From Pseudomonadales bacterium (GTDB lineage: Bacteria > Pseudomonadota > Gammaproteobacteria > Pseudomonadales > Ketobacteraceae), in the NCBI GenBank assembly GCA_002708905.1, contig PAPM01000030.1, positions 62,001-126,000 of the forward strand: a stretch of DNA of 64,000 bases, read 5' to 3'. Made by a program: the position numbers and the translations under genes. The notes under the pieces were generated by a model. The model was not told where the DNA came from, made no database searches, and saw only the letters and a list, made by a program, of their open reading frames with translations. Within the stretch, counting starts at the first letter, position 1. Each line of letters opens with the position of its first letter. Of this stretch, positions 1 to 8,568 are shown one piece after another.

Positions 1-1
1 C

Positions 2-646
2 GGCGACGCCTTCGCCTGGTGGTCCTACGCGGTGATACTGGGCATGGTGTACTGGGACGTAAAACCCACCCAGGACATGTTGGACGCGGCTCTCGCCGCC
101 AGCGAACGGGCCCTGAACCTGGATCCGCAAAACGCAACTTTCTATGCGCTAAAAGCTCGGGTGCTGCTGGCACGCAGGGAATACGACAGCGCCATCACCG
201 GCAACCAGATGGCGATTGAACTCAACCCCACCTTCGCAGCGGCCCATTGCGGCTTGGGGGATTCGCTGGCCTATGAAGGTCGGTACGAAGAGGCCATGGA
301 ATGTTTCAATCGTGCCATCGCGTTAAGCCCCAATGATCCGCAACTGTGGGCGTTTCTCACTTACGGTGCCTTGGCGTTACTGTTTATGGGGGATTTCCAA
401 CAAGCCCTGCAATGGACAGAGCGAGCCAGCCAGATTCCCAACTGCCAGTATTGGACCCTGTCCCATAAAGTGGTGGCATTGGTGGAGCTGGATCGGCTGG
501 GCGAGGCCCAAGTTCAACTACAACAATTACAAAAGCAGTTACCGGAATTTACCCTGCCGTTCGTCGCCGAAAAACTGTTTTACCTGAAACGTTCCGAACA
601 GATTGAAGGCTATTTGTCGGCGCTGCAAAAAGCTGGCTTATCCTGA
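2..646 (+). CDS. TPR-repeat protein, C-terminal part (5' end outside window)
   Basis: The frame is open to the left edge, so this is only the last ~214 codons. It shows consecutive tetratricopeptide-like helices: residues such as ALNLDPQNATFYALKARVLL and AIELNPTFAAAHCGLGDSL carry the W/L-G-A-F-A-P spacing of TPR units. The closing stretch, ending in EGYLSALQKAGL, is typical of the TPR tails of adenylate/guanylate cyclase-like and CadC/ToxR-like regulators. That resemblance is family knowledge. The catalytic or DNA-binding head would lie outside the window, so the full function is unknown. Confidence 0.75.
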   Translation, partial: GDAFAWWSYAVILGMVYWDVKPTQDMLDAALAASERALNLDPQNATFYALKARVLLARREYDSAITGNQMAIELNPTFAAAHCGLGDSLAYEGRYEEAMECFNRAIALSPNDPQLWAFLTYGALALLFMGDFQQALQWTERASQIPNCQYWTLSHKVVALVELDRLGEAQVQLQQLQKQLPEFTLPFVAEKLFYLKRSEQIEGYLSALQKAGLS

Positions 647-704
647 ACACATCAAACTGAATAAATACGCTACCAGGCAGACTAAAAGGCTAGGAACCCG
701 CACC

Positions 705-1280
705 ATGGCATTCAAACTGGAAAGTTTTATCAACGATTGCAAATCCGCCCTCAAGGAAGAAAAGCCACCGGAAATTGTGAGGCAGTTGCTCCTTAATGCC
801 ATTGCAACACCGGAGTCGGTTTTTGAAGAACTGGGAACACCCGAACGCTCAGCCGTGGAGAAACTCTATGTCTCGGATTCGCTGACTATTATCAACGTGG
901 TATGGGCGCCAAAAATGACGTTGCTGCCTCACAACCATCGTATGTGGGCAGTTATCGGCGTCTACAGCGGGCGGGAAGACAACATCTTTTGGCGGCGCCT
1001 GGATTCTGAAAGCGACAATTCTGAAGAGGGCCGGATTGAAGCAGCCGGAGCAAAATCCATTGGCGCCGGAGAAGCCATAGCGCTGGGCAAAAACATCATC
1101 CACTCCGTGACCAATCCGACTACGGCCTTTACCAGCGCGATTCACGTCTACGGTGGTGACTTTTTTACGATGGAACGCAGTGAATGGGATCCTCTGTCTC
1201 TGACTGAGCAAGCCTATGATATTGAGAAGAACATGAAATATTTTGAAGAGCAGAACGCTTTGTTGGCAATGCCCAAATAA
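705..1280 (+). CDS. Cupin-fold protein, cysteine dioxygenase-like
   Basis: 191 residues from the ATG at 705; an upstream in-frame start at 603 would overlap the TPR gene and is less likely. The core LLPHNHRMWAVIGVYSG (residues ~80-96) is a cupin metal-binding motif with two histidines. A second histidine pair region follows (NIIHSVTN ~140 and AIHVYGGDF ~155). This arrangement matches the predicted metal-dependent enzymes of the double-stranded beta-helix superfamily related to type I cysteine dioxygenase. The substrate is unknown. It lies 58 bases after the TPR gene and just before a decayed prpF, so the context gives no pathway clue. Confidence 0.7.
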   Translation: MAFKLESFINDCKSALKEEKPPEIVRQLLLNAIATPESVFEELGTPERSAVEKLYVSDSLTIINVVWAPKMTLLPHNHRMWAVIGVYSGREDNIFWRRLDSESDNSEEGRIEAAGAKSIGAGEAIALGKNIIHSVTNPTTAFTSAIHVYGGDFFTMERSEWDPLSLTEQAYDIEKNMKYFEEQNALLAMPK

Positions 1281-1286
1281 ACTGCC

Positions 1287-1763
1287 ATGACATTTACACC
1301 TCAAATCAGAATTCCTGCCACCTATATGCGTGGCGGCACCAGCAGGTGCGTGATTCTGTCCGCAAGCTCGCGTGCCGGAGAACGGCGTATTTGTGGTGCG
1401 TATGTGTGGTGCGTATCTGGCAGGCCAATATCAGCTCGCCCATGTCCCCATCAGTGACGGACAGGTACAGGAAACCGGCGACTTTGAAGGGGACGGTGTC
1501 ACCTTCAAGGCCTTCCTGATCAGTGCAGGTATTCCCACCGTATTTGTTAACGCCTACGAAATTGGCTACACCCAAGATTGCCTTTGTTGCACTGCCGCAG
1601 CCATTCCCGGCACCTTGGTGAATCTGGCAGCCGGGGGCGGTGCACGGGAATCAGTTTGCTTTGGTCATCCTTCGGGTACCTTACGTGTAGGTGCTCAGGC
1701 TCGGCACGCATTCTGATGCAAGGTGATGTGTTAATTCCAGGGGAGTTCATTGAGCCGGAATAA
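1287..1763 (+). pseudogene. Decayed prpF (2-methylaconitate isomerase) remnant
   Basis: Three pieces of PrpF can be read in different frames. The N-terminal QIRIPATYMRGGTSR lies from 1287. A middle piece, YQLAHVPISDGQVQETGDF then GVTFKAFLISAG and VFVNAYEIGYTQ, runs ~1430-1570. The C-terminal SVCFGHPSGTLRVGAQA (~1650-1700) is followed in another frame by ARILMQGDVLIPGEF (~1710-1755). Intact PrpF is about 390-400 residues, whereas this span is under 480 bp, so large internal deletions plus at least two frameshifts have occurred. PrpF works with AcnD in the 2-methylcitrate cycle for propionate; no acnD, prpB or prpC is near. Confidence 0.8.
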
Positions 1764-1775
1764 GGCAATACAACA

Positions 1776-1900
1776 ACTGTGTCCGATATCACCTGCGACC
1801 ACGAACATGAAGTGCCGCAATTGTTGATTTGTCGCCAGTGCCAGAAAGTGAAAAGATGTAAACTGGGCTATGCTGGAACGACATCTCATTCCAACACAGT
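1776..1900 (+). pseudogene. Possible Fur/Zur-family regulator fragment
   Basis: One short frame reads ITCDHEHEVPQLLICRQCQK (from about 1788 to 1847). This resembles the H-x-H ... L-I-C-x-x-C-x-K/R-V segment of Fur/Zur-family metalloregulators. No start, DNA-binding domain or second CxxC is present, and the similarity fades after the first 25 residues. I read it as a fossil fragment next to the prpF remnant, not a gene. Alternatively it is a chance zinc-finger-like string. Confidence 0.3.
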
Positions 1901-1910
1901 CATCATTACA

Positions 1911-2777
1911 TCAGCTCGCCCACTTATCCCGCAATGACTTCGGCCCGATATCTTCGACGGTGTAGCCGTCCGGGTGGGTTTCATATTGCTGGAACGTCAT
2001 CATCTGCGGATTCTTGTGCTTGGGCAACAGACGCATAAACTTCGCCCGCACTCTTAAAGCCCCTTCCACCCGATGTCGTGTGGCATCACTGGGGATGGGA
2101 TAATTCATGGCTTTCAGCAACGGCTCATCCATCAAGGCATACACGGCGGGCTCGGCACTTTTCCACAATGCCTTGGGCAAATAAAAACTCAACAGCAAGT
2201 CCCGGGTACAGTTGGCTACGCGCTGGGTGGCTTCCGCATTGGCGAACATCTTGTTCTCATAGTCCAGGCTCCACTGTTCGAAGGCTTCATAGGTGTCGGG
2301 AATGTCCTTGATGCGCATGCGCTCACCCACTTCACGCCAGAAATAATACAAAGCCAGGCATTCATTGTGATACAGCTTGCGCCAACCGAATTTGTTGATC
2401 CAGCGAATGGGTTCGTAAATGAACGTGGACAGAGTATAGAGAAAATCATCGTTGCTGATTTCATATTGGCCATGCATACGATTCATGCGTTTGATGAAGG
2501 TACCACCCCGTTCGGAATCGTAGCCATTGATCATGATTTCATTGATAACGATGGAGGTATCGTCGTAGCGACGCTGGGTGGCGTTGCGAAATTCACCGGT
2601 TTTATCCAGCAGGGTGGCAATGGAAGGCACCGCAAAGGTACGGAACAATGCCAACTCCAGCGCGCGGGTCATATCCCAGGGGAACTCAAGATAAGCCGTT
2701 AAGAAGACAATGCGCTGGCAGTCTGCTTTGGGATCCAGCCGCTCGATTTCTTTCTGCACATTCATTCGCTTTTTCAT
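1911..2777 (-). CDS. DUF2236 / MpaB-type oxygenase-like protein
   Basis: 288 residues. The region from about 40 to 130 (FRTFAVPSIATLLDKTGEF, QRRYDDT, then ERGGTFIKRMNRMHGQYEIS and YEPIRW) matches the DUF2236 family. That family includes MpaB-like oxygenases and the latex-clearing protein, which bind heme b through conserved His/Arg residues. The histidine in RMNRMHGQY is a candidate ligand by family analogy. No signal peptide is visible, so it is probably cytoplasmic or peripheral. The gene stands alone, divergent from the ammonium transporter. Substrate unknown; lipids or terpenoids are plausible from the family only. Confidence 0.72.
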   Translation of the reverse strand: MKKRMNVQKEIERLDPKADCQRIVFLTAYLEFPWDMTRALELALFRTFAVPSIATLLDKTGEFRNATQRRYDDTSIVINEIMINGYDSERGGTFIKRMNRMHGQYEISNDDFLYTLSTFIYEPIRWINKFGWRKLYHNECLALYYFWREVGERMRIKDIPDTYEAFEQWSLDYENKMFANAEATQRVANCTRDLLLSFYLPKALWKSAEPAVYALMDEPLLKAMNYPIPSDATRHRVEGALRVRAKFMRLLPKHKNPQMMTFQQYETHPDGYTVEDIGPKSLRDKWAS

Positions 2778-2906
2778 GTTTCCCCCCTACAACATAAATC
2801 GGTGGCGTGAAGGTAACACAGGCTGAACATCGAAAGGATGGCCTAACCATCCAGCCGGCATGGCTAAAACTACCACAGAAAATGAGACTATACGCCAACA
2901 TCAATG

Positions 2907-2923
2907 GCTTAGAATTGGTGCAA
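2907..2923 (+). promoter_or_regulatory. Candidate NtrC-binding site upstream of amt
   Basis: The right half, ATTGGTGCA, is identical to the half-site of known NtrC enhancers (TGCAC-N6/7-GTGCA type). The left half, GGC, is weak. A second half-site, TGCACC, lies at 2936-2941. The site sits ~95 bases upstream of the -24 element, a normal enhancer distance. Confidence 0.5.
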
Positions 2924-3015
2924 CTCAGAGTTTTGTGCACCTTTCTTTCTCAGATCATCAGCAAAATCAAATAATTCAAGTCAATTCTCCCGCTTTACCG
3001 GGTTAAAAAATCCAC

Positions 3016-3031
3016 TGGCACAAAGATTGCT
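3016..3031 (+). promoter_or_regulatory. Sigma54 (-24/-12) promoter of amt
   Basis: TGGCACAAAGATTGCT fits the TGGCAC-N5-TTGCW consensus at every defined position (GG-N10-GC spacing). It lies 65 bases before the transporter start. The rest of the 2778-3096 gap shows no gene. Confidence 0.85.
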
Positions 3032-3096
3032 GTACAAATCGCGCTCAGTAATAAGCTCTCGCATTTTTATTCCACATTTGAACTGAGGTTTCCCCA

Positions 3097-4383
3097 ATGA
3101 AACGACTCGCATTGCTCCCGCTCGCAGCAATACCCGTGGATTCCTGGGCTGCTGTAGGGGATGAACCGGTGAATACCGTATGGCTGGTGGTGGCTGCCGC
3201 CCTGGTGTTCTTCATGCAAACCGGATTCGCCCTGCTGGAAAGCGGTATGTCCCGCAGTAAAAACGCCGTCAATGTGGTGATGAAAAACTACATGGACGTG
3301 TGCCTGGGCAGCATGGTGTTCTGGGCCTTCGGCTTCGGCATTATGTTTGGCCTGAATGAAACCGGCTTCTTCGGCGCCAGCCACTGGCTGCCCCAATTCA
3401 GTGACGAGTGGTCCTACACCTTCCTGCTGTTCCAGATCATGTTCGCCGCCACCGCCACCACCATTGCCAGCGGTGCCATGGCAGAACGCACCCGCTATTC
3501 AGGCTATCTGGTGGGCGCCATTATCATTACCGGCTTTATTTACCCGGTATTCGGCAGTTGGGTATGGGGCGGCTTCTTTGGCGGTAAAGGCTGGCTTTCC
3601 GAGCTGGGCTTTATCGATTTTGCCGGCTCCACCGTTGTGCATTCAGTGGGAGCCTGGTGCGCCCTGGCGGGCATCATGGTGGTGGGCCCGCGCCTGGGTC
3701 GCTTTGATCCAGAGACCGGTGTTGCCCGCCTCATCCCGGGTCATAACCTGAACAATGTGGCATTGGGTGGCTTTATCCTCTGGCTGGGATGGTTCGGCTT
3801 CAACGCCGGCAGCACCCTGCAGGCAGACAGCAGTCTGGGCAAGATAGCCCTCAACACGCACCTGGCCGCCTGTGCCGGTGCGGTGGGTACCTTCCTGGCG
3901 CAAACCCTGTTACGCAAGCCTGTGCTGTTGACGCACACGATCAACGGAAGCCTGGGCGGTCTGGTGGCCATCACTGCCGGTTGCGCCAGCATGTCCCCCA
4001 CCTATGCCGTGATTACCGGGCTTGTGGGTGGCGTTGTGGTGATCATCGGCAGTTACATTCTGGAGCTATTACAGCTGGACGATGCTGTGGGTGCTATTCC
4101 GGTACACGGTTTCGCCGGTGTATGGGGTACGTTGGCAGCAGGTTTCTTTATGGAAGGGGATCTGTTCAATCTGCAGCAACTCTGGGTGCAGGCGATCGGT
4201 TGTGCAGTGGCTTTCCTGTGGGCTTTCCCCACGGCGTTTTTGGCTTACTGGTTGCTGGAAAAACTGATCGGCCTGCGGGCATCCAACCTGGATCAACAGC
4301 GGGGCCTGGATTACAGCGAACACGCGGAGCGGGGCTATCCGGAATTTGATCGCATACCCTTGCACAAACCCTTGGCAGGCTAG
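3097..4383 (+). CDS. amt: Ammonium transporter, Amt family
   Basis: 428 residues. It has an N-terminal hydrophobic stretch ending AAVGDEP that may be a cleaved signal, then about eleven membrane segments. The twin histidines of the conduction pore are present: H182 in TVVHSVGAW and H337 in IPVHGFAGVWG. The conserved Asp of the family is in GFIDFAGST (D174). Conserved loops such as MQTGFALLESG and PGHNLNN support the assignment. The family moves ammonium/ammonia across the inner membrane. There is no glnK beside it, unlike the usual glnK-amtB pair. The sigma54 promoter and NtrC-like site indicate induction under nitrogen limitation, which fits a diazotroph that must recapture leaked ammonium. 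Confidence 0.95.
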   Translation: MKRLALLPLAAIPVDSWAAVGDEPVNTVWLVVAAALVFFMQTGFALLESGMSRSKNAVNVVMKNYMDVCLGSMVFWAFGFGIMFGLNETGFFGASHWLPQFSDEWSYTFLLFQIMFAATATTIASGAMAERTRYSGYLVGAIIITGFIYPVFGSWVWGGFFGGKGWLSELGFIDFAGSTVVHSVGAWCALAGIMVVGPRLGRFDPETGVARLIPGHNLNNVALGGFILWLGWFGFNAGSTLQADSSLGKIALNTHLAACAGAVGTFLAQTLLRKPVLLTHTINGSLGGLVAITAGCASMSPTYAVITGLVGGVVVIIGSYILELLQLDDAVGAIPVHGFAGVWGTLAAGFFMEGDLFNLQQLWVQAIGCAVAFLWAFPTAFLAYWLLEKLIGLRASNLDQQRGLDYSEHAERGYPEFDRIPLHKPLAG

Positions 4384-4394
4384 GAGAGAACATC

Positions 4395-5042
4395 ATGGAT
4401 CAGCAACACGTATTGCAACGTCGCGCCATCTATACCGTGCTCCAGGAGTGGCTGAACGAGGAGCAGATCATTGAAGCCCTGATGGTGTTCGAGGAACACC
4501 ACAAGGGCAAACCGTCCATCGCCATTCACGAATACCTGACCCGCATCGGTCATTTGTTCGACCAGAAAATGGATACCAAACATATCCGCCGTCGCCTGAT
4601 GGAAGTGTTGGTGCGGCGCTCACACGATCTCGCGCCGGATCCTATGCCGTTGTTGCTACGGGCCCGGGCCAAATCCGCCAGTGACGTATTCGACCTGAAG
4701 CCTACCGAGTCACAGTTGGCGCTGCACAAGTTGATCTCGGAGCTGATGCGCAAGGCATCTGCGGGACAACGCAAGCAACTGCATGAACAACTGGCCAAGC
4801 AATTGGGCAAGCGCTTTATGAACGGCAGTTACGACTCGCTGGCACAGTACCTGTTATCGGATAACCCGCAGTATCTCGCCCGCTTTGACGACAAAGCGCT
4901 GCAGGATTTCTTCACGGTGATTTACGTGGCCTGCTGCGAAGTGTTGGGCCCGGTCAAAACCGATCAATGGTTTGGCTCGGCGGTTTACCAGATTCGACAG
5001 CAGGATTCTGTAGTAGGAGAACAACTGAACCGCTTTCTCTAA
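4395..5042 (+). CDS. Unknown protein downstream of amt
   Basis: 215 residues, 11 bases after amt, with a good ribosome site (AGGAGAG) 8 bases before the ATG; probably co-transcribed with amt. It is mostly helical and charged with no membrane segment or signal. The N-terminal ~75 residues (RRAIYTVLQEWLNEEQII ... HIRRRLMEVLVRR) look like a small helical domain. The C-terminal half has a cysteine pair (VACCEVLG). I do not recognise a family. Its position suggests a nitrogen-linked role, but that is only guilt by association. Confidence 0.6.
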   Translation: MDQQHVLQRRAIYTVLQEWLNEEQIIEALMVFEEHHKGKPSIAIHEYLTRIGHLFDQKMDTKHIRRRLMEVLVRRSHDLAPDPMPLLLRARAKSASDVFDLKPTESQLALHKLISELMRKASAGQRKQLHEQLAKQLGKRFMNGSYDSLAQYLLSDNPQYLARFDDKALQDFFTVIYVACCEVLGPVKTDQWFGSAVYQIRQQDSVVGEQLNRFL

Positions 5043-5054
5043 AACGGTTCAGTT
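5023..5054. terminator. Inverted repeat between convergent genes
   Basis: Perfect 10-base stem AACTGAACCG / CGGTTCAGTT with a 12-base loop, overlapping the 3' end of the preceding gene and just before the end of the convergent gene at 5059. It has no T-run, so it may act as a weak bidirectional terminator. Confidence 0.5.
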
Positions 5055-5058
5055 ACTG

Positions 5059-6090
5059 TCAGGCTACAACCGGCACACCATGATGGCGGTCGTCGGTGAG
5101 AATTTCGAACGCCGCCCGGTGGGCGGTGTAGAGGGAAATTTCCGCTTTGCCCTTGGGCTTGATCGTCAAGCGACACTGGGCAACCTTGCTGTTCAGGCAG
5201 GTATGGGTACCACCCGGCGGATTATGGTAGGTGAGTCCAACAAACTGATCCTTGGGCGCTGAAATAACCCCGCGAATACGGGCCTGTTCGTTACTGGTTT
5301 CAAACTCCCAGTTAAAGTACTCATAGCGCCCTTTCGCAAATACCGCACGCAGCAGGTTGTTCATCGCATAGGTTTGCCCTTCCACCCGGCACACCAAGGT
5401 GGTCATGCGGGGTGTTTTGAGCGGACCAATATGGAGGCGCGCGGTTGCGCATTCCAAAAACGCGCTTTCATCATTATCAAAACCGGCCACCTGGCCCCAG
5501 GCATATTCATCTGTATGCTTACTGCCCCAATTGTGATTTTCACTGCCCACCCAGTTGTCCACCACAATGATCTCGCCATTAACCAGAATGGTGCCCTTGA
5601 ACACAGCATTGGGATTGGCCACCAACGCCTTGGCTTTCGGCAGCGGTGCGTCATATAGGGATTCCGGCAGCAGATATACCGGCTCATCACCGGCCTGATA
5701 AGCAAGATCCCATTCGATTCGATTTCGGCCTTGTTTGGCTTCACCAATGGCCACGCCTGGACGCAAGCGGGACTGCTTCATCCGCACATTAAGCTGGCCG
5801 TTATCGAACTGACACTGGGCCAAAGGATATTCTTCTTTCGCGACCACAATGCGTTTGGTATCGGCATCAAATACGATGGCCCACAACTCACCTTTGTTGT
5901 TCTCGGGATGACCTTTGGGAGCAAAAATGGTGTAACGAAACCAGAACGCCAACGGCCGAGTGGGATGATTGGCCCGCAAAAAATAACTTTCATAATGCCC
6001 TTCTGCATGATGCAGATAGCGGCACTCATTCATGGCGCGCCGCTGTTCCACATAGGGATCCAACTTGGCCGCGTCAGTGAAGCTGTCCAT
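5059..6090 (-). CDS. Lipocalin-like protein related to tocopherol cyclase/CrtC
   Basis: 343 residues, no signal peptide. The segment SENHNWGSKHTDEYAWGQ (residues ~183-200) and WFRYTIFAPKG (~50) resemble the two-lobed beta-barrel proteins of the tocopherol cyclase / hydroxyneurosporene hydratase (CrtC) and AttH group, where this NHNWG-x-x-H signature is characteristic. It is the last gene of a leftward trio with a 143-residue protein and a GMC oxidoreductase, with 25 bases to its upstream neighbour. It has an AAGGAAC ribosome site. A role in modifying or binding a hydrophobic substrate is inferred from family and context only. Confidence 0.55.
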   Translation of the reverse strand: MDSFTDAAKLDPYVEQRRAMNECRYLHHAEGHYESYFLRANHPTRPLAFWFRYTIFAPKGHPENNKGELWAIVFDADTKRIVVAKEEYPLAQCQFDNGQLNVRMKQSRLRPGVAIGEAKQGRNRIEWDLAYQAGDEPVYLLPESLYDAPLPKAKALVANPNAVFKGTILVNGEIIVVDNWVGSENHNWGSKHTDEYAWGQVAGFDNDESAFLECATARLHIGPLKTPRMTTLVCRVEGQTYAMNNLLRAVFAKGRYEYFNWEFETSNEQARIRGVISAPKDQFVGLTYHNPPGGTHTCLNSKVAQCRLTIKPKGKAEISLYTAHRAAFEILTDDRHHGVPVVA

Positions 6091-6115
6091 GGTCTTTAAT
6101 GTTCCTTATGGCAAA

Positions 6116-6547
6116 TTAAACAGTAGCGTAACGGGTGAGGCGTAACGCTTTTAATGGAAACGTCACAATGGAATCTTCGTAAGCCACTTCAATGTAACCA
6201 ATGGCCTCACCGTTCTGGTACAGCGTCAACGGGCACATGGTGAGCGACTCCTTCAGGTTCATCAGGTCATAGGATTTTTCACCCTTGGCCTCCACCTGGC
6301 CCACTCCCGGCAAATCAAACCACAACTCGTAACGGGGCCCCCCCGGTTTCAGGGTCAAATAGCCATGGGTTTCGGTGGTCAGTTTGCGTTTGGATAACGT
6401 CAACGCCCCAAGAAACGGTTGAGGTTTCCAGGGTTTCAGGCGATGCATAAAAGTCACATCAATGGAAAACTCAAAGGGTTCCTTTTGATGGGTGGCATTC
6501 AGTTCCAACCAACCTTTCATGGTTTCTTTTAATTTTAATGTCAGCAT
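6116..6547 (-). CDS. Small beta-rich protein linked to GMC oxidoreductase
   Basis: 143 residues starting 8 bases after the GMC oxidoreductase stop, so certainly in its operon. It opens LTLKLKETMKGWLEL, which resembles the accessory beta-sandwich domain fused to large GMC/cholesterol oxidase-like proteins in actinobacteria. Here it would be the stand-alone form. No signal, no cysteine cluster. Function unknown; a partner or substrate-delivery role for the neighbouring oxidoreductase is an inference. Confidence 0.55.
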   Translation of the reverse strand: MLTLKLKETMKGWLELNATHQKEPFEFSIDVTFMHRLKPWKPQPFLGALTLSKRKLTTETHGYLTLKPGGPRYELWFDLPGVGQVEAKGEKSYDLMNLKESLTMCPLTLYQNGEAIGYIEVAYEDSIVTFPLKALRLTRYATV

Positions 6548-6555
6548 GGAGTCCC

Positions 6556-8460
6556 TTATATCAAGTCAGATAAGCGGCTGGCGGCCCTCAGAGCCATCGC
6601 CATAATTGTCACCTGGGGATTAGCCCCCAGTGATGTCGGTACCGAACTGCCATCCATTACATATAACCCAGTCCAGCCAAAAACTCGATGATCTACATCA
6701 CACACACCCAGTTCCCGACCAGCGGCAATACGGGCAGTACCCAGTGGATGATAGGCGGTAATGGTTAACTGCCAGGGTTTGGGCGGTCGCTCGAACAGTT
6801 TATGTAGTTCTTTCTCATTGTAAATTCTGGGCCATGCACGATACCCCGGCAGGTGCACGTATTCTGCCCCGGCACGCAAATGCATCTTCGCGAGCATCAG
6901 CAAGCCCCGATGGAACCGGGCCTGATCATCCCGGTTCATAACATAGCGAATCAAGGGAATATCCGGATGAGGCCCTGCGCTCACCCGGCCCCGGCTACTG
7001 TCCTTAATCATAAAGCCAAAATACCCGGTGTGTTGCCACTGCTCCAGGAAGTCCAGGTATTCCTCGCCGAGAAATGGATTGAGCAGTCCGTGAGCGGCAA
7101 ACGGTGGGGTGCCGCCTTCAAACAGTATGCCCTGTTCCGCCAGATCCGACACGCCATAGCCCTGGGGAATGCGATGGGCATGATCGAACTGGCGATCAGG
7201 GTAATAACCGGTCACCGCACCGCAGGGATGAATCGACAGGTTGCGCCCCAGCCAACGGTTGCGTACACCATTACGGCGCAAAAACAGCGGCGTGAACAAA
7301 GTGCCTGCCGCCACCACCACATGGCGCGCCCTGAGCCGCAGTCGTTTCACCATACCCTCGTGGCGCCCGCTGGCCTCCAGCCCGGTAACTTGCCGCCCTT
7401 CATGCAAGATACGGTCGGCCTTGAGGCCGGTAAACAGGAATGCACCCCGCTCCAAAGCCCGCGGCACATAGCTGACATTGGTGGACTGCTTGGCGTCCGT
7501 GGGACAACCAAACTGACACAGTCCCTGCCCGTCACAACCGTTGGCATTCCGCTGCAGGGGATGGTGCTGTTGCAAACCAACACGACCGGCGCCTGTGGCG
7601 ATCACCCGGCCGATTTCCCCCACGTAGGCAGGATCGGCACCCTGCACCTGCAACATGGCTTCCACCTGCTGGAACCAGGGCTCCATATTATGGGGCTCAA
7701 AGCCATCCAACCCCGCCTTGCACCACTCATTGAGAACGGCATCCGGCGTACGCAGACAGGTACCGGAATTAATCGTTGTGGTACCGCCCACAGAACGCCC
7801 CACTGGAATCGGAATCACCCCATTTCCCAATGCCACCGTGGCACCACTGGCCCGATACAGCTTGGGAATAACTTCGGTCAAGCGACCGTTAAAGTCCCGC
7901 CGGTCGTGGTATTGCCCTTCTTCCACCATCACCACCGCCAAGCCTTTGCTGGCCAGCTCATAGGCCGCAGCCGCACCACCGGCACCCGTGCCGATAACGA
8001 CCACATCCGCCTCCAGCTCGGTAAAACCATCCAGCTGGGAAACCGGAGTAACCTGTTGTTGCCAGCGTTGTGGTTCAAGGTCCTGGGGCACCAGGATATT
8101 ACGGGCGCCCGCCAGCCGTTGGGTATCCTCATTCAAAAGATACCCGGCCCGCACCGGCAGGCTCAGAATCTGAATCAGGCGGGCACTGAGGCCCTGTTGT
8201 CGCTGCAAAAAATCGCGGCGCAATGATAATGGAGCAGAGCTGAAACGGCGCTGATGGGAAAGCCGGAAACGGGCATCCAGGGTTTTGAGGGCAGCGCTGA
8301 ACGCAATCCATAGCCCCGGGACAGATTGCAGATAGGATTGCACCTGCTGCGCCAATACCATGGCATCCGGCCCCGGCAGAATTCGGCCGGCAGGTAGCAG
8401 AGCCTCAATGAGCGCCGACAGGCTGTCTGCTGCCGCCTTTCTGGTTGTTGGCTTGTACAT
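6556..8460 (-). CDS. GMC-family oxidoreductase
   Basis: 634 residues from the ATG at 8460, which has a GGGGAA ribosome site; a longer non-ATG start at 8481 is less likely. The FAD-binding GxGxxG is VVIGTGAGGAAAAYEL (~155-170), followed by GRSVGGTTTINSGT, the second GMC signature. The C-terminal active-site region includes YHPLGTARI and DGSSVPTSLGANPQ. A cysteine-rich insert, CDGQGLCQFGCPTDAKQS, resembles those of long-chain alcohol oxidase/cholesterol oxidase-type GMC members. An N-terminal ~120-residue helical extension precedes the FAD domain. It likely oxidises a lipidic or steroid-like alcohol. It heads an operon with a small beta protein and a CrtC-like protein. Confidence 0.85.
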   Translation of the reverse strand: MYKPTTRKAAADSLSALIEALLPAGRILPGPDAMVLAQQVQSYLQSVPGLWIAFSAALKTLDARFRLSHQRRFSSAPLSLRRDFLQRQQGLSARLIQILSLPVRAGYLLNEDTQRLAGARNILVPQDLEPQRWQQQVTPVSQLDGFTELEADVVVIGTGAGGAAAAYELASKGLAVVMVEEGQYHDRRDFNGRLTEVIPKLYRASGATVALGNGVIPIPVGRSVGGTTTINSGTCLRTPDAVLNEWCKAGLDGFEPHNMEPWFQQVEAMLQVQGADPAYVGEIGRVIATGAGRVGLQQHHPLQRNANGCDGQGLCQFGCPTDAKQSTNVSYVPRALERGAFLFTGLKADRILHEGRQVTGLEASGRHEGMVKRLRLRARHVVVAAGTLFTPLFLRRNGVRNRWLGRNLSIHPCGAVTGYYPDRQFDHAHRIPQGYGVSDLAEQGILFEGGTPPFAAHGLLNPFLGEEYLDFLEQWQHTGYFGFMIKDSSRGRVSAGPHPDIPLIRYVMNRDDQARFHRGLLMLAKMHLRAGAEYVHLPGYRAWPRIYNEKELHKLFERPPKPWQLTITAYHPLGTARIAAGRELGVCDVDHRVFGWTGLYVMDGSSVPTSLGANPQVTIMAMALRAASRLSDLI

Positions 8461-8568
8461 CAGGATTCCCCCTGCAATCAAATTGGATGCAGTCTGGAAT
8501 CCAGTATACCCAGCCCCCGCAAATTCGCTTGACCAAACACGCCAGTGAGCAGGGTATTGGAAGTCAAA

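Noticed and set aside
6853-8226. 457-codon frame opposite the GMC oxidoreductase
   Set aside because: Antisense to a gene with clear FAD motifs; no ribosome site or domain.
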